Shown: positions 63,204 to 64,000 of the stretch, piece by piece
Layout: every line of letters starts with the position of its first letter
Numbering within the stretch: position 1 is the stretch's first letter
Assembly: GCF_024124765.2 (NCBI RefSeq)
Contig: NZ_JAMXSR020000002.1
Location: 3,368,001 to 3,432,000, forward strand
Direction of reading: 5' to 3'
DNA from: Sphingomonas sp. H160509
GTDB lineage: Bacteria; Pseudomonadota; Alphaproteobacteria; Sphingomonadales; Sphingomonadaceae
Length of the DNA: 64,000 nucleotides
Notes under the pieces: model-generated
Databases searched by the model: none
What the model was told of the DNA's origin: nothing
The model's input: the letters and a program-made list of their open reading frames with translations, nothing else
Translations under genes and position numbers: made by a program

Positions 63204-64000
63204 TTCGCCTTTCGGTAACAGCCCGAATCGCGCTGCTCTCGATCGCGCTGGCGCTGATCTCCAATCTCGCGCTGGTCGGCTTCGTCTGGAAGACCACCAG
63301 CGCCGACGCGATCGACGCGATCCGGCGCGAGACCACCGAGCAATCGGAAGCCCTGCGCGCGGTCTGGCGTAACGGCGGCCTCCCCGCGATCCGCCAGGCG
63401 ATCGACAGCGCAGTCGTCCCTGGCGACGTATCGCTCGTGCTCGCGGTCGTCGACCCGAAGGGCAGGGCAGTCGTCGGCATTGCACCCGAACGCCTCGCAG
63501 TCCCGCTTCGCATCACGCAGTTCCGCATCGCACGACTCGGCGCCGACGAACTCTGGTCGGCACGCGAGACGGGGTACGCGCTGCATCCGCTCGGCAGCTA
63601 CTGGCTGCTGACCGGTCGCAATCTCGACCTGATCGCCGCGGAGGAACGCGCGATCGAACGCGCGCTCGCGGTCGCCGTGTTCCTGTCGCTCGCGCTTGGC
63701 GTGGTCGGAGGGCTCGTCCTCACGCGCTACGTCAGCCGCCGTCTCGACGGCATCGCCAAGGCGATCGAGGCAGCCGGTGAAGGCGATCTCTCTCGCCGGG
63801 TCGACATGATTGCGGGGGGCGGCGATGCGTTCGACCGCCTTGCCGCGCGCCTCAACGTCATGCTTGGCAAGCTCGAAGGCGTGATGGCCGAACTTCGGAT
63901 CGTCACCGATAGTCTCGCGCACGACCTCCGCTCCCCCGCTCGCACGCCTGCGCACCAAGACCGAGCAGGCGGTGCTGATCGCCGATCCCGACGCTCGGGA
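63200..64000 (+). CDS. Sensor histidine kinase, N-terminal part (one frameshift, cut by window end)
   Basis: This is the cognate sensor of the OmpR-type regulator. The GTG at 63200 overlaps the regulator stop by four bases (GTGA). I translated it directly. MIRLSVTARIALLSIALALI is the first membrane segment, followed by a periplasmic part of about 125 residues. The second span is AVAVFLSLALGVVGGLVL, then a HAMP domain (RRLDGIAKAIEAAGEGDLSR) and the H-box SLAHDLRSPLARLRTK. A C5 run at 63933-63937 has one surplus base and breaks the frame inside the H-box. The ATPase domain lies beyond the window. The signal sensed is unknown. Confidence 0.88.
   Translation, partial: MIRLSVTARIALLSIALALISNLALVGFVWKTTSADAIDAIRRETTEQSEALRAVWRNGGLPAIRQAIDSAVVPGDVSLVLAVVDPKGRAVVGIAPERLAVPLRITQFRIARLGADELWSARETGYALHPLGSYWLLTGRNLDLIAAEERAIERALAVAVFLSLALGVVGGLVLTRYVSRRLDGIAKAIEAAGEGDLSRRVDMIAGGGDAFDRLAARLNVMLGKLEGVMAELRIVTDSLAHDLRSPARTPAHQDRAGGADRRSRRSG

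Overview
This 64-kb window comes from the chromosome of a GC-rich alphaproteobacterium, most likely a sphingomonad (Sphingomonas or a close relative). The case rests on gene content (SapC-family protein, DUF1013/TrcR-like regulator, DUF1192, exported Sphingomonas-type hypotheticals, Ala/Pro/Lys-rich tails), GTG/TTG starts, and many intergenic paired palindromes of the kind common in this group. No phage, plasmid, IS element, CRISPR array or rRNA gene was seen. One tRNA (Trp, CCA) is present.

Layout. 1-8.6 kb, mostly minus strand: queA, a cyclophilin, coaD, ispA, xseB, a 65-aa membrane protein, a 7TM-GGDEF protein with an in-frame TGA, clpA, DUF1192. 8.7-25.6 kb, mostly plus: quinone oxidoreductase, a COG2908 phosphoesterase with a glycosyltransferase, DUF1013, MBL-fold hydrolase, Tat-exported dienelactone hydrolase, GST, thioredoxin plus DEAD-box helicase (minus), FAD oxidoreductase, SapC, a Na+/H+ antiporter and zwf. 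25.7-31.9 kb: small acidic proteins, a 795-aa exported unknown, an exported amidohydrolase and a Pro/Thr-rich membrane protein. 32.3-41.8 kb, mostly minus: rplL-rplJ, a GFA-family gene, rplA-rplK, an EAL protein, a plus-strand three-gene exported cluster with an M48 protease, nusG-secE and tRNA-Trp. 42-62 kb, plus: alpha/beta hydrolase, rpsL-rpsG-fusA-tuf, a repeat-flanked DUF559 gene, then rpsJ to rpmD, rplO, secY and adk. 62.5-64 kb: a two-component regulator and a truncated histidine kinase.

The ribosomal genes follow the classical str-S10-spc order with local changes. rpoBC does not follow rplL or precede rpsL. nusG-secE and rplK-rplA are about 5 kb apart. rpsM/rpsK/rpoA do not follow adk. 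Intrinsic terminators sit at the rpsQ/rplN boundary and between rpmD and rplO.

Two non-coding signals stand out. The first is a roughly 90-nt structured element (CGGCCGGC, hairpin, CCGACGA, hairpin) that occurs four times, each time in sense orientation just after a translation or transcription gene: rplL, rplA, nusG and fusA. The second is a multibranch, apparently pseudoknotted RNA between rpsJ and rplC. A candidate sRNA with a CCTCCTCCC loop follows SapC.

Caution: the sequence contains more than twenty single-base lesions, mostly one extra C or G in a run of four or more. They break reading frames even in essential genes (fusA, secY, rpsC, rplC, rplK, secE, ispA, zwf). I treat these as probable sequencing or assembly errors. 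Affected genes are annotated end to end, with the break position given.
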